From contig NZ_CP009287.1 in assembly GCF_000758705.1 (NCBI RefSeq), forward strand, positions 4,650,001-4,714,000: 64,000 bases of DNA, written 5' to 3'. Shown here in pieces: positions 26,086 to 33,413 of the stretch (within the stretch, counting starts at the first letter, position 1; each line of letters starts with the position of its first letter). Both the position numbers and the translations under genes were made by a program. The notes beneath the pieces are model-generated. The model saw nothing but the letters and a program-made list of their open reading frames with translations. It did not search any database and was not told the DNA's origin. Source of the stretch: Paenibacillus graminis. Lineage in GTDB: Bacteria; Bacillota; Bacilli; Paenibacillales; Paenibacillaceae.

Positions 26086-26126
26086 AGCGGCAAGGACCTC
26101 TCCTCACTTGATTGCTCCTTGCCGCT
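26086..26126 (+). repeat. Intercistronic hairpin
   Basis: AGCGGCAAGGA (26086-26096) is exactly complementary to TCCTTGCCGCT (26116-26126), in the gap between the ThDP gene and the next gene. No T-run follows, so it is more likely an mRNA-stability or processing element than a full terminator. Confidence 0.7.
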
Positions 26127-26150
26127 CATCACAATTCAGGAGGCATCTCT

Positions 26151-26519
26151 GTGGAAAATACGATTAACAGCGGTCTTAGGCATTTTTCCAACTTATCTGG
26201 CAATTACGGTGCCAAAGCTCTGGCTCCAATCAAGGAGCATTTCCCGGAGCTGGCCGAGTATATCATGGGCAACGCCTATGGAGACGTTTTTCAACGTACA
26301 ACGATTGGTTCGGATTGGAAAGAAATTGCCGTTATTTCATCCCTGATTACGATGGGACAGTTCGAGCAGCTCGGAGTCCATTATGTGATGGCGCTCAGCG
26401 TCGGAATGACTGTAGATCAGATCAAAGGTATTTTACTGCATCTGGTGCCGGTTGTTGGTGCGCCCAGAGTGATTTCAGCTTTTAATGTGCTGCTGGCCAC
26501 ACTTGAGGAAATCGAATAA
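26151..26519 (+). CDS. Carboxymuconolactone-decarboxylase/AhpD-fold protein
   Basis: A 122-residue all-helical protein; segments WKEIAVISSLITMGQFEQLGVHYVMALSVGMTVDQIKGILLHLVPVVGAPRVISAFNVL match the CMD/AhpD fold (six-helix units, often hexameric). The CxxC of peroxidatic AhpD is absent, so redox activity of that kind is unlikely. The start is GTG 26151 with AGGAGG 7 nt upstream. It follows the ThDP enzyme by 73 nt and is likely in its operon. In other organisms CMD-fold proteins act as isomerase/decarboxylase partners; here the role is inferred only from position. Confidence 0.75.
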   Translation: MENTINSGLRHFSNLSGNYGAKALAPIKEHFPELAEYIMGNAYGDVFQRTTIGSDWKEIAVISSLITMGQFEQLGVHYVMALSVGMTVDQIKGILLHLVPVVGAPRVISAFNVLLATLEEIE

Positions 26520-26557
26520 TTTTTTTCGACTTATTTATACAAAATTCGACTTTTTTA

Positions 26558-26587
26558 TTGCATATTCGATAAATCTATGATTATATT
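26558..26587 (+). promoter_or_regulatory. Internal promoter upstream of the STAS-like gene
   Basis: TTGCAT (26558-26563) and TATATT (26582-26587) are spaced by 18 nt, about 115 nt before the ATG at 26702. Before it are two ATTCGACTT copies (near 26526 and 26544), which could be regulator contacts. Confidence 0.5.
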
Positions 26588-26701
26588 GAAGGGAATTTAT
26601 CCCAAAACTAAGGTTTTTATGTCGAATTAAGGCATAAAATTCTAAAGTTTCCGGATAGATTCAAAAACTGAAACACATTCAAATTTGGGAGAGATGAACA
26701 C

Positions 26702-27052
26702 ATGGGTAAATTTATTTTGAAAACCGATTCCGAAAAAAAAATTATTAATATTGAATTAGAAGGAACCTTCTCCAATGAGGACGGCCTCAAATCGATCCAA
26801 GCCTATCAGCAAACTGTAAACCCGATTACCCCTTCAGAATATGCACTGCAGATTGACTGCAGAAAACTGAATGTGACTGCTCCTGATGTTGTGCCATTGC
26901 TGGAAGGATGCTTCGTCATGTTCAAAGCGGATGGCTTCGAAAGGGTAAGCCTGACTCTTGAAAATAACCCGATCCTCAAAATGCAGCTTGCCCGTCTGGG
27001 CCGCAAAGCGGGGCTTGAAAATTTGGAAATTACCTCGACTGTTCAGGCTTAG
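26702..27052 (+). CDS. Small STAS-like protein
   Basis: A 116-residue protein. The pattern of short beta strands and helices (NIELEGTFSNEDGLKSIQAYQQTV, YALQIDCRKLNV, DVVPLLEGCFVMFKADGFERVSLTLENNPILKMQLARLGRKAG) fits an STAS/SpoIIAA-type fold, as in anti-sigma antagonists and lipid-binding proteins. The phospho-acceptor Ser of SpoIIAA is not evident; Thr59 or nearby residues could be candidates. ATG 26702 with GGGAGAG about 10 nt upstream. It lies between the CMD-like gene and the ketoacyl-synthase-like gene. Fold assignment is by eye and only moderately sure. Confidence 0.6.
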   Translation: MGKFILKTDSEKKIINIELEGTFSNEDGLKSIQAYQQTVNPITPSEYALQIDCRKLNVTAPDVVPLLEGCFVMFKADGFERVSLTLENNPILKMQLARLGRKAGLENLEITSTVQA

Positions 27053-27157
27053 GTCATTGGCCGGCGGATCACAAATCTGCAGGATGGTGGCGAAGCGGGT
27101 TTTGTACAAATCTATGGCTGTGAAGAAGCGCACATAATACTTTTAGGGGGATTAACC

Positions 27158-28150
27158 ATGGCCGGGATACGAATTAAGGATATTGATATCTATCATCCAA
27201 GCAAAAAGATTGGCAACGATTTTTTCATACAGCATTTTGACGAAAAGGGTATTGATATCCGTGGACTTCTGGCTACATTGGGCCGTGAAAGCCGGTATAG
27301 CATCGACAGCAGTGAAGAAAACTCTCTGACCATGGCTTTTGAAGCAGCCAGCAATGTGCTGGACAAGACGGGACTTACCGGTGCCGACATTGACCTGATT
27401 GCATATGCCAGCCAAACTCCTGAATATATCTTCCCGACCAACTCTCTCATGATTCACCGTTTGATCGGCGGCCCCTCTCATGCCATCTGCATTGACAGCA
27501 ACGCGAACTGTGCAGGCATGACTGCCTCGGTGGAGCAGGTAAGCCGTCAAATGATGGCCAACCCGAGAATCCGCCGTGCGCTCGTCATCGGCTCCGATCA
27601 CGTGGCTCCGCATGCCGACAAAAATGATCCTGTCTACTACGCCAACTTCGGCGACGCAGCAGCAGCTCTTATTCTGGAAAGGGATGAGTATTCTGTAGGG
27701 TTTATCGACTCCATCTATCAGACAGACACTTGTGTCTACGGCAACTCGATGTTCCCTGCTGAAGGCTTGGCTAACCTCGGAAGAAAGGGTGTGGCTGCCG
27801 GAGAATTCAATGTGAAGTTCATTCCTTTTGATGACTCGATTTGTGTGGATGCCGCCTCTGAATCGATTAATACATTGCTTAGCAATAATGACATTGCCCC
27901 TGAATCGATCAAAGCCGCCTGTTTCTCGCAGCTGTCCCTGCCTAATATCCGTGCCGTTTCCGGCAAAACAGGGATCCGCGACGACGCTGCTGTCTACATC
28001 GGTGATGAATTCGGCTATACTTCTACAAGCAGCCCATTTGTCGCCCTTCATAGAGCAGTAACTACAGGAAAGATTGAACGCGGCGATAAAGTCCTGTTCT
28101 GGACCGTTGGCGCAGGCTGGCAGAATGTAGCTTTTGTAATGGAATACTAG
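27158..28150 (+). CDS. Ketoacyl-synthase III-like protein with altered catalytic triad
   Basis: A 330-residue thiolase-fold protein related to FabH. The nucleophile Cys118 sits in DSNANCAGM, as in FabH. Where FabH has the catalytic His in PHQAN, this protein reads FSQLS (Ser257), and where FabH has Asn in HGNTSAAS it reads FGYTSTSS (Tyr287). So only the Cys is kept. Loss of His and Asn would block normal decarboxylative condensation; related divergent enzymes catalyse other acyl transfers. ATG 27158 with AGGGGG upstream. It ends the c-di-GMP-associated cluster and a terminator follows. Confidence 0.88.
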   Translation: MAGIRIKDIDIYHPSKKIGNDFFIQHFDEKGIDIRGLLATLGRESRYSIDSSEENSLTMAFEAASNVLDKTGLTGADIDLIAYASQTPEYIFPTNSLMIHRLIGGPSHAICIDSNANCAGMTASVEQVSRQMMANPRIRRALVIGSDHVAPHADKNDPVYYANFGDAAAALILERDEYSVGFIDSIYQTDTCVYGNSMFPAEGLANLGRKGVAAGEFNVKFIPFDDSICVDAASESINTLLSNNDIAPESIKAACFSQLSLPNIRAVSGKTGIRDDAAVYIGDEFGYTSTSSPFVALHRAVTTGKIERGDKVLFWTVGAGWQNVAFVMEY

Positions 28151-28202
28151 TTATTTAGGGGCTGGCCTTTAAAATTTTTTAATTCAACTTATCCAGTCAC
28201 AG

Positions 28203-28249
28203 CAAAGCGGTCCGTCAGGCAGATGATCTGCCTAACGGACCGCTTTGTT
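28203..28249 (+). terminator. Bidirectional terminator between the KASIII-like gene and glpK
   Basis: A long stem: CAAAGCGGTCCGT pairs with ACGGACCGCTTTG, with a second stem AGGCAGAT/ATCTGCCT inside. T-runs on either side are short (TTGTT). It can serve both the plus-strand operon and glpK on the minus strand. Confidence 0.8.
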
Positions 28250-28296
28250 GTAAGCTCATTATGTTCAGCTATTCACTTATCGTCCTGCCAATACCC

Positions 28297-29790
28297 TTAT
28301 CGGCGCCCTTCATGCTTCTCCCAGCCCATGGTACGCGATACGGCGTCCTGCCAGGCATGGTAACGGCGCTCGCGCTCCTCTGCCTCCATTGACGGAGCGA
28401 AGATCTTCTCTGCCTTATTGAAGCTCTCCAGCTGCTCCCTCGTCCAGACCCCCGACGTTAGACCAGCGAGCAGGGCAGCCCCCAGCGCTGTCGTCTCTGC
28501 GTACATTGTACGCGTCACCTCGCTGCCCAGAATGTCCGCCTGAAACTGCATTAGCAGATCATTGCGCACTGCTCCGCCATCGACCCGCAGTCCTGTCAGC
28601 GGCATTCCGGCGTCTTTTTCCATTGCGCCGATGACATCCCTGGATTGAAACGCAAGGGACTCCAGAGTCGCCCGGACCAGATGGCCTGCCGTCGTACCGC
28701 GGGTCAAGCCGAACACGGCTCCGCGGGCATACATATCCCAGTAAGGGGCTCCGAGTCCTGTAAAAGCGGGTACCACTACAACGCCTTCACTGTCCTCCAC
28801 CTCCCCGGCCTTTTCCTCCGAGTCTGCCGGGCCTTCAATCAGGCCCAGCCCTTCATGGAGCCATTGTACCGCGGCTCCTGCTACAAACACACTGCCTTCT
28901 AGGGCATAATATAATTCATCGCCCATGCCCCAGGCCACTGTGGTCAGCAGCCCATGACTGGAGGCTACTGCTTCATTCCCGGTATTCATGAGAATGAAGC
29001 AGCCAGTGCCGTATGTATTTTTGGCACTCCCGGCCTCCAGGCAGGTATGCCCGAATAGAGCGGCCTGCTGGTCTCCCAGTACAGATCGAATCGGTATCTC
29101 TTCCCCGAACCATTCACTCCCGGCAGTTCCAAAATCCCCGCCGGACATTCGGACTTCCGGGAGAATCGCACGCGGAATTCTCAGCTCCTCCATCAGCTCC
29201 TCGTCCCATCTGCGCTCATGCAGATTATACAGCATGGTCCGTGAAGCATTCGTAACATCCGTAGCGTGCACAGCTCCTCCGGTAAGCTTCCAAATCAGCC
29301 AGGCATCGATGGTTCCCCCCAGCAGCTCGCCTTGTTCGGCACGCGCCCGGGCTCCGGGCACATGATCCAGAATCCAGGCCAGCTTGGTTGCCGAGAAGTA
29401 GGCATCCACTACAAGGCCGGTCTTGGCGGCAATGGTATCTGCAAGCCCGCGCCCCTTCAGCTCCTCGCACTGTCCGGCTGTGCGGCGGTCCTGCCAGACG
29501 ATTGCCGGATAGATAGGCCTCCCGGTGGCCTTGTCCCAGACCAGCGCGGTTTCCCGCTGGTTGGTAATACCGATAGCTGATACCTCCGCAGCAGGCCTCC
29601 CGCTCTCGCTAATGGCCTCTCTGGCCGCTGCGAGCTGAGTCTCCCAGATCTGATCCGGATCATGTTCTACCCAGCCGGGGCGGGGAAAGGACTGTCTGAT
29701 CTCATATTGCCCCTGCGAGACCATACCGGCCTCCTGGTCGAACAAGATTGCCCGCGAGCTGGTAGTGCCTTGGTCTAATGATAGAATCAT
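28297..29790 (-). CDS. glpK: Glycerol kinase
   Basis: A 497-residue FGGY-family kinase converting glycerol to glycerol-3-phosphate. N-terminal SLDQGTTSSRAILFD is the phosphate-binding motif; the catalytic Asp lies in TYGTGCF-proximal regions and DPDQIW/DATN... signatures are visible, and the C-terminal GGAVRNDLLMQFQADIL is the second FGGY signature. ATG 29790 with TAGGAGG 8 nt upstream. It stands alone: no glpF or glpD is adjacent. Its product feeds PlsY-dependent lipid synthesis (plsY is about 25 kb away) or glycolysis. Confidence 0.95.
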   Translation of the reverse strand: MILSLDQGTTSSRAILFDQEAGMVSQGQYEIRQSFPRPGWVEHDPDQIWETQLAAAREAISESGRPAAEVSAIGITNQRETALVWDKATGRPIYPAIVWQDRRTAGQCEELKGRGLADTIAAKTGLVVDAYFSATKLAWILDHVPGARARAEQGELLGGTIDAWLIWKLTGGAVHATDVTNASRTMLYNLHERRWDEELMEELRIPRAILPEVRMSGGDFGTAGSEWFGEEIPIRSVLGDQQAALFGHTCLEAGSAKNTYGTGCFILMNTGNEAVASSHGLLTTVAWGMGDELYYALEGSVFVAGAAVQWLHEGLGLIEGPADSEEKAGEVEDSEGVVVVPAFTGLGAPYWDMYARGAVFGLTRGTTAGHLVRATLESLAFQSRDVIGAMEKDAGMPLTGLRVDGGAVRNDLLMQFQADILGSEVTRTMYAETTALGAALLAGLTSGVWTREQLESFNKAEKIFAPSMEAEERERRYHAWQDAVSRTMGWEKHEGRR

Positions 29791-29867
29791 CTACGTGTGC
29801 CTCCTAACACTGGCTTGGTAAACCTGGCGGGTTGTTCCACGATGAACAAGATTTATGTGGTGATTTC

Positions 29868-29898
29868 AACAAAAAGCACCTCTGCAGTCAGAGGCGCT
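29868..29898 (-). terminator. Terminator of the res operon
   Basis: AGCACCTCTG pairs with CAGAGGCGCT (29875-29884 with 29889-29898; one G-U) and is followed on the minus strand by TTTTTGTT, about 20 nt past the resE stop. Confidence 0.85.
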
Positions 29899-29917
29899 GT
29901 CATACATTGTCTCGGCA

Positions 29918-31357
29918 TTACTGTTTTTCGACAGGAAGCCGCAGGATAAACTCGGTACCTTCCCCCAGTCTGCTGGAGGCAGTAATCGTACCATGATGGG
30001 ACTCGACGATATTTTTGACAATCGCCAGCCCAAGTCCGGTTCCCCCGGACTCTCCGCGCACGCGGGCCTTGTCTGCTTTGTAGAAGCGCTCAAAGATAAA
30101 AGGAAGATCCTCCGGAGGAATGCCTACCCCTTCATCACGGATGGTGATCTCCAGGTAACGGCGGCCCTCAAGAACGGCTGTGGAGGTCAGAATTGTAATG
30201 GTTTTGTCCGCAGGCGTATGCCGAAACGCATTGTCCAGCAGATTGGTCAGCACCTGCTCCAGCTTATCTTCGTCAGCGGCTTTGAGCAGCTGCGTGTCAC
30301 TGCCGGGCTTCAGCTCAAGCTGAAGCCCCCGCTCCTTGGCCCGGACAGTAAATTTGCGGTAGACCCGTTCCAGCAGTTCCCCCATATCCACCGGCACCTT
30401 CATCATATCGGTATGTCCGGCCTCCATGCGGGCAAGGTCCAGCAGATCCTTCACCAGCCGGCCCATCCGCAGCGACTCGTCATGGATAACCTGAACCAGC
30501 TCACTGCTCTCTTCGGGAGAGGAAGCCATTCCATCCAGCAGCGCCTCGCTGTAGCCCTGCATCATCGACAGCGGCGTGCGGATCTCATGCGATACGTTGG
30601 CCACGAAGTCCCGGCGCATTTTCTCCAGCTTAACCTCTTCGGTAACATCACGCAGAACAGCTACTACTCCGCGGATCGTATCTTCTGAATACAGCGGAGC
30701 CATATGAACCGACCAGACTCCCTGGCGGACATGCACTTGAGAGCGTTGATCCCCGCCCTGGCTCAGTGTACTGAAGAACAAAGGCCGCAAGGGCGGCGGT
30801 ACCTCGCTGTCACTTGCCCCTTGCGGGTACAGCTCGGATTCATTCTCCTGCTCCCAGTCCAGATCGCTCCACCGCTCCAGCAGAGCCTGGCCGTGCGGGT
30901 TGGTCAATATGATCTTCCCATCGGTATCAAAGGTGAGGACAGCGTCGCTCATGCTGCGCAATACACTGGACAGATGCCCCTTCTCGTGGTTCAGACTGCG
31001 GATGTTCTCTTCCAGCTCTTCTGCCATATGATTGAAGGAGGTGGCCAGCTGGCCGATCTCGTCACTGGTGACCAGTGTCAATCTCGTCCCGTATTCCCCC
31101 CGGCGGATATTATTCGCCGCTTCAATCACCTGCTGCATCGGCTGGGTAATCTTCGTGAACAGGAATAAAGCGAAAAACGTCGTTAGAGAAAACCCGATCA
31201 TACAGACATACGTGAACAAGCGTTTGATCGCCCCGGAATTGGCGAAGTTGCTGTCGATGTAAGGCAGAAGAAACAGCCCCAGTGTGATAAGCACGACAGC
31301 AACCAGACAGATGATCGTGATCCACAGCTTTCCGACAAGACTTCTCCAGAACTTCAC
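29918..31357 (-). CDS. resE: Sensor histidine kinase ResE
   Basis: A 479-residue membrane kinase: two transmembrane helices (about residues 9-31 and 45-68), HAMP (about 70-120), PAS (about 125-235), HisKA with VSHEIRTPLSM (phosphoacceptor His about 257), and the HATPase with NLLDN and GTGLGLAIV. The extracytoplasmic loop is only a dozen residues, so sensing is probably by the PAS domain. Start GTG 31357 follows the resD TAA directly. ResDE controls anaerobic and nitrate/nitrite genes in B. subtilis; here it is in the complete resABCDE order. Confidence 0.93.
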   Translation of the reverse strand: MKFWRSLVGKLWITIICLVAVVLITLGLFLLPYIDSNFANSGAIKRLFTYVCMIGFSLTTFFALFLFTKITQPMQQVIEAANNIRRGEYGTRLTLVTSDEIGQLATSFNHMAEELEENIRSLNHEKGHLSSVLRSMSDAVLTFDTDGKIILTNPHGQALLERWSDLDWEQENESELYPQGASDSEVPPPLRPLFFSTLSQGGDQRSQVHVRQGVWSVHMAPLYSEDTIRGVVAVLRDVTEEVKLEKMRRDFVANVSHEIRTPLSMMQGYSEALLDGMASSPEESSELVQVIHDESLRMGRLVKDLLDLARMEAGHTDMMKVPVDMGELLERVYRKFTVRAKERGLQLELKPGSDTQLLKAADEDKLEQVLTNLLDNAFRHTPADKTITILTSTAVLEGRRYLEITIRDEGVGIPPEDLPFIFERFYKADKARVRGESGGTGLGLAIVKNIVESHHGTITASSRLGEGTEFILRLPVEKQ

Positions 31358-32074
31358 TTATTTAGGTACCTCTAGCTTGTAGCCTACTCCCCAGACCGTG
31401 GTGATCATCGCTGCCGATTCCGGTGATACTTTGTTGAGCTTCTCGCGAAGCCGCTTGACATGTGTATCCACGGTGCGCAAATCCCCGAAGAACTCATAGT
31501 TCCACACATCCTTCAGCAGCTCTTCGCGCGAGAACACCTTATCCGGCGAAATCGCCAAATAATGCAGCAGCTCGTACTCTTTTGGAGTCAGGCTGACTTC
31601 CTGGCCCCCTGCGGTTACGCGGTGTGCATCATGTTCAATGATAAGGTGCGGAAACACGATATTATTGCTGGAGTTGCTCTCTTTGGACAAAAAGGCTGTC
31701 GCCGAGGAACGGCGCATAATCGCCTTCACCCGGTAGATCACTTCGCGCGGGCTGAAGGGTTTGACCACATAGTCATCCGCCCCCATCTCGAAGCCCTGCA
31801 CCCGGTTGATCTCTTCGCCTTTGGCTGTAAGCATCAGAACAGGCGTCGATTTGACGCCTCTGAGCCGGGTCAGCACTTCAATGCCGTCGATTCCCGGCAG
31901 CATCACATCCAGCAGGATCAAGCCGTAATCATTGGCCGTTGCTTTACGCAGAGCGATTTCTCCGTCTTCTGCTTCATCAATTTCGTAGCCTTCTTTTTCA
32001 AGATACATCTTCAGCAGGCGGCGAATGCGCTCCTCGTCATCCACCACCAGTATTCTGTTCAAATGCTCTGCCAT
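31358..32074 (-). CDS. resD: Response regulator ResD
   Basis: A 238-residue OmpR-family regulator: receiver domain with Asp12-Asp13, phosphoacceptor Asp56 (LLDVMLPG) and the conserved Lys of MLTAKG, and a winged-helix DNA-binding domain in the C-terminal ~100 residues (TPKEYELLHYLA, RTVDTHVKRLREKL). In B. subtilis phosphorylated ResD activates the resA operon itself and respiration genes. Stop and resE start abut. Sequence and synteny support the name strongly. Confidence 0.95.
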   Translation of the reverse strand: MAEHLNRILVVDDEERIRRLLKMYLEKEGYEIDEAEDGEIALRKATANDYGLILLDVMLPGIDGIEVLTRLRGVKSTPVLMLTAKGEEINRVQGFEMGADDYVVKPFSPREVIYRVKAIMRRSSATAFLSKESNSSNNIVFPHLIIEHDAHRVTAGGQEVSLTPKEYELLHYLAISPDKVFSREELLKDVWNYEFFGDLRTVDTHVKRLREKLNKVSPESAAMITTVWGVGYKLEVPK

Positions 32075-32150
32075 TTCACAACAACCCCTTCATCAATTAC
32101 AGTACAACGTTACCCTTACTCTTCATTGCCGCTTCGGCACAAACGCTGCC

Positions 32151-33413
32151 TTAATCCGTTCCTGCATAGGAATGAAGTCCGGCGATGACCAGATTAACGC
32201 CAACCAGGGTAAACATTACGACCAGAAAGCCGAGTACGGCGAGCCAAGCGGATTTGCGTCCCTGCCAGCCGCGTGCCAGACGTAAATGCAGGTAGGCGCT
32301 GTAAAACAGCCAAGTGACCAGAGCCCAGACTTCTTTGGGGTCCCATCCCCAGAACCGGCCCCAGGCCACCTGGGCCCATATCATTGCAAAAATCAAAGCC
32401 CCCAAGGTAAAGATCGGGAAGCCGATGGCAATCGCCCTATACGTAATTTCATCAAGGTCATTCTCATCAATTCCATCCAGAACGGGATGGATCGCCTTGC
32501 CCAGCGGTTTGCGGGCAACCAGACGCAGAATTCCGTACAGAAGCAGACCGGAAATCAGCGACCAGAGGACCGTGTTGAATTTTCGACCGGCGTTAACGCC
32601 ATTCATCCAAGAAGGCGCTTCAAAAAGCGGCTCACTCATTCCAAGAAACGGCTGGAAGCGCTCAATTTCGCTATGGTAAGGTGCCACAATGGGTGGCATT
32701 TTGTAGCTCACTTTCTCTATTGTACTATCTCCCTGCCCAGGGCTGTCAATCGTAACGTTGGATCTGACGAAAACCGTTTCGTACCCTGCGCCGCGAAAAG
32801 CAAATACTGATCCAAGAAACCCAATTATAACAATGATTGAGAACAGAGTAAATTCGACCAGGCGCTGCTGCTTGCGGTCGTTCTTCTCCTTACTGGCAAA
32901 ATCCACAGTGCGCAGCAGATACATCAGCCCGGCCGCAAAGCCAACCGCGAAGAAGGATTCGCCCAGCGCGGCGAGCGTGACATGAATATTCAGATAAATG
33001 GATTTCAGTGAAGGAATCAGCGGCTGAACCTCTTGCGGAAATACTGCCGCGTAAGCCATGACTATAATCGAGATCGGCACCGCGAAGACACCGAGAATGA
33101 TTTTGCGGTAAATCGAGAAGATCACGGTAAACGCCACCATGACCATCATGGATAAAAACGTCATGAACTCATACATATTGCTGACTGGAATATGCCCTGA
33201 GCCTGCCCAGCGGGTGAAGAAATAAGCGAGGTGGCAGATAAGGCCCAGAGAGGATACGGTAAAAGCGATCCTGCCCCAGCGGGCGGTGTGCTCCTCCGGC
33301 TTTCTTCCGGACCATTTGCGGCCCATGATAGCAATCGTATACAACATGAATGATCCGCTGTACAAAAAAAATGCGGCAATAAAGACGTCACTGCTGAAAT
33401 CGAGCAAGCTCAT
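32151..33413 (-). CDS. resC: Cytochrome c biogenesis protein ResC (CcsA family)
   Basis: A 420-residue polytopic membrane protein that with ResB forms the system II haem-export and cytochrome c assembly complex. About eight helices are visible; the CcsA hallmark WAQVAWGRFWGWDPKEVWALVTWL (haem-handling WWD domain) is near residue 345-370. ATG at 33413 overlaps the ResB stop as ATGA. Next gene is resD. Confidence 0.94.
   Translation of the reverse strand: MSLLDFSSDVFIAAFFLYSGSFMLYTIAIMGRKWSGRKPEEHTARWGRIAFTVSSLGLICHLAYFFTRWAGSGHIPVSNMYEFMTFLSMMVMVAFTVIFSIYRKIILGVFAVPISIIVMAYAAVFPQEVQPLIPSLKSIYLNIHVTLAALGESFFAVGFAAGLMYLLRTVDFASKEKNDRKQQRLVEFTLFSIIVIIGFLGSVFAFRGAGYETVFVRSNVTIDSPGQGDSTIEKVSYKMPPIVAPYHSEIERFQPFLGMSEPLFEAPSWMNGVNAGRKFNTVLWSLISGLLLYGILRLVARKPLGKAIHPVLDGIDENDLDEITYRAIAIGFPIFTLGALIFAMIWAQVAWGRFWGWDPKEVWALVTWLFYSAYLHLRLARGWQGRKSAWLAVLGFLVVMFTLVGVNLVIAGLHSYAGTD

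Noticed and set aside
27152..28051. A 299-residue antisense frame over the KASIII-like gene
   Set aside because: The forward frame has conserved KASIII features; the reverse has none.
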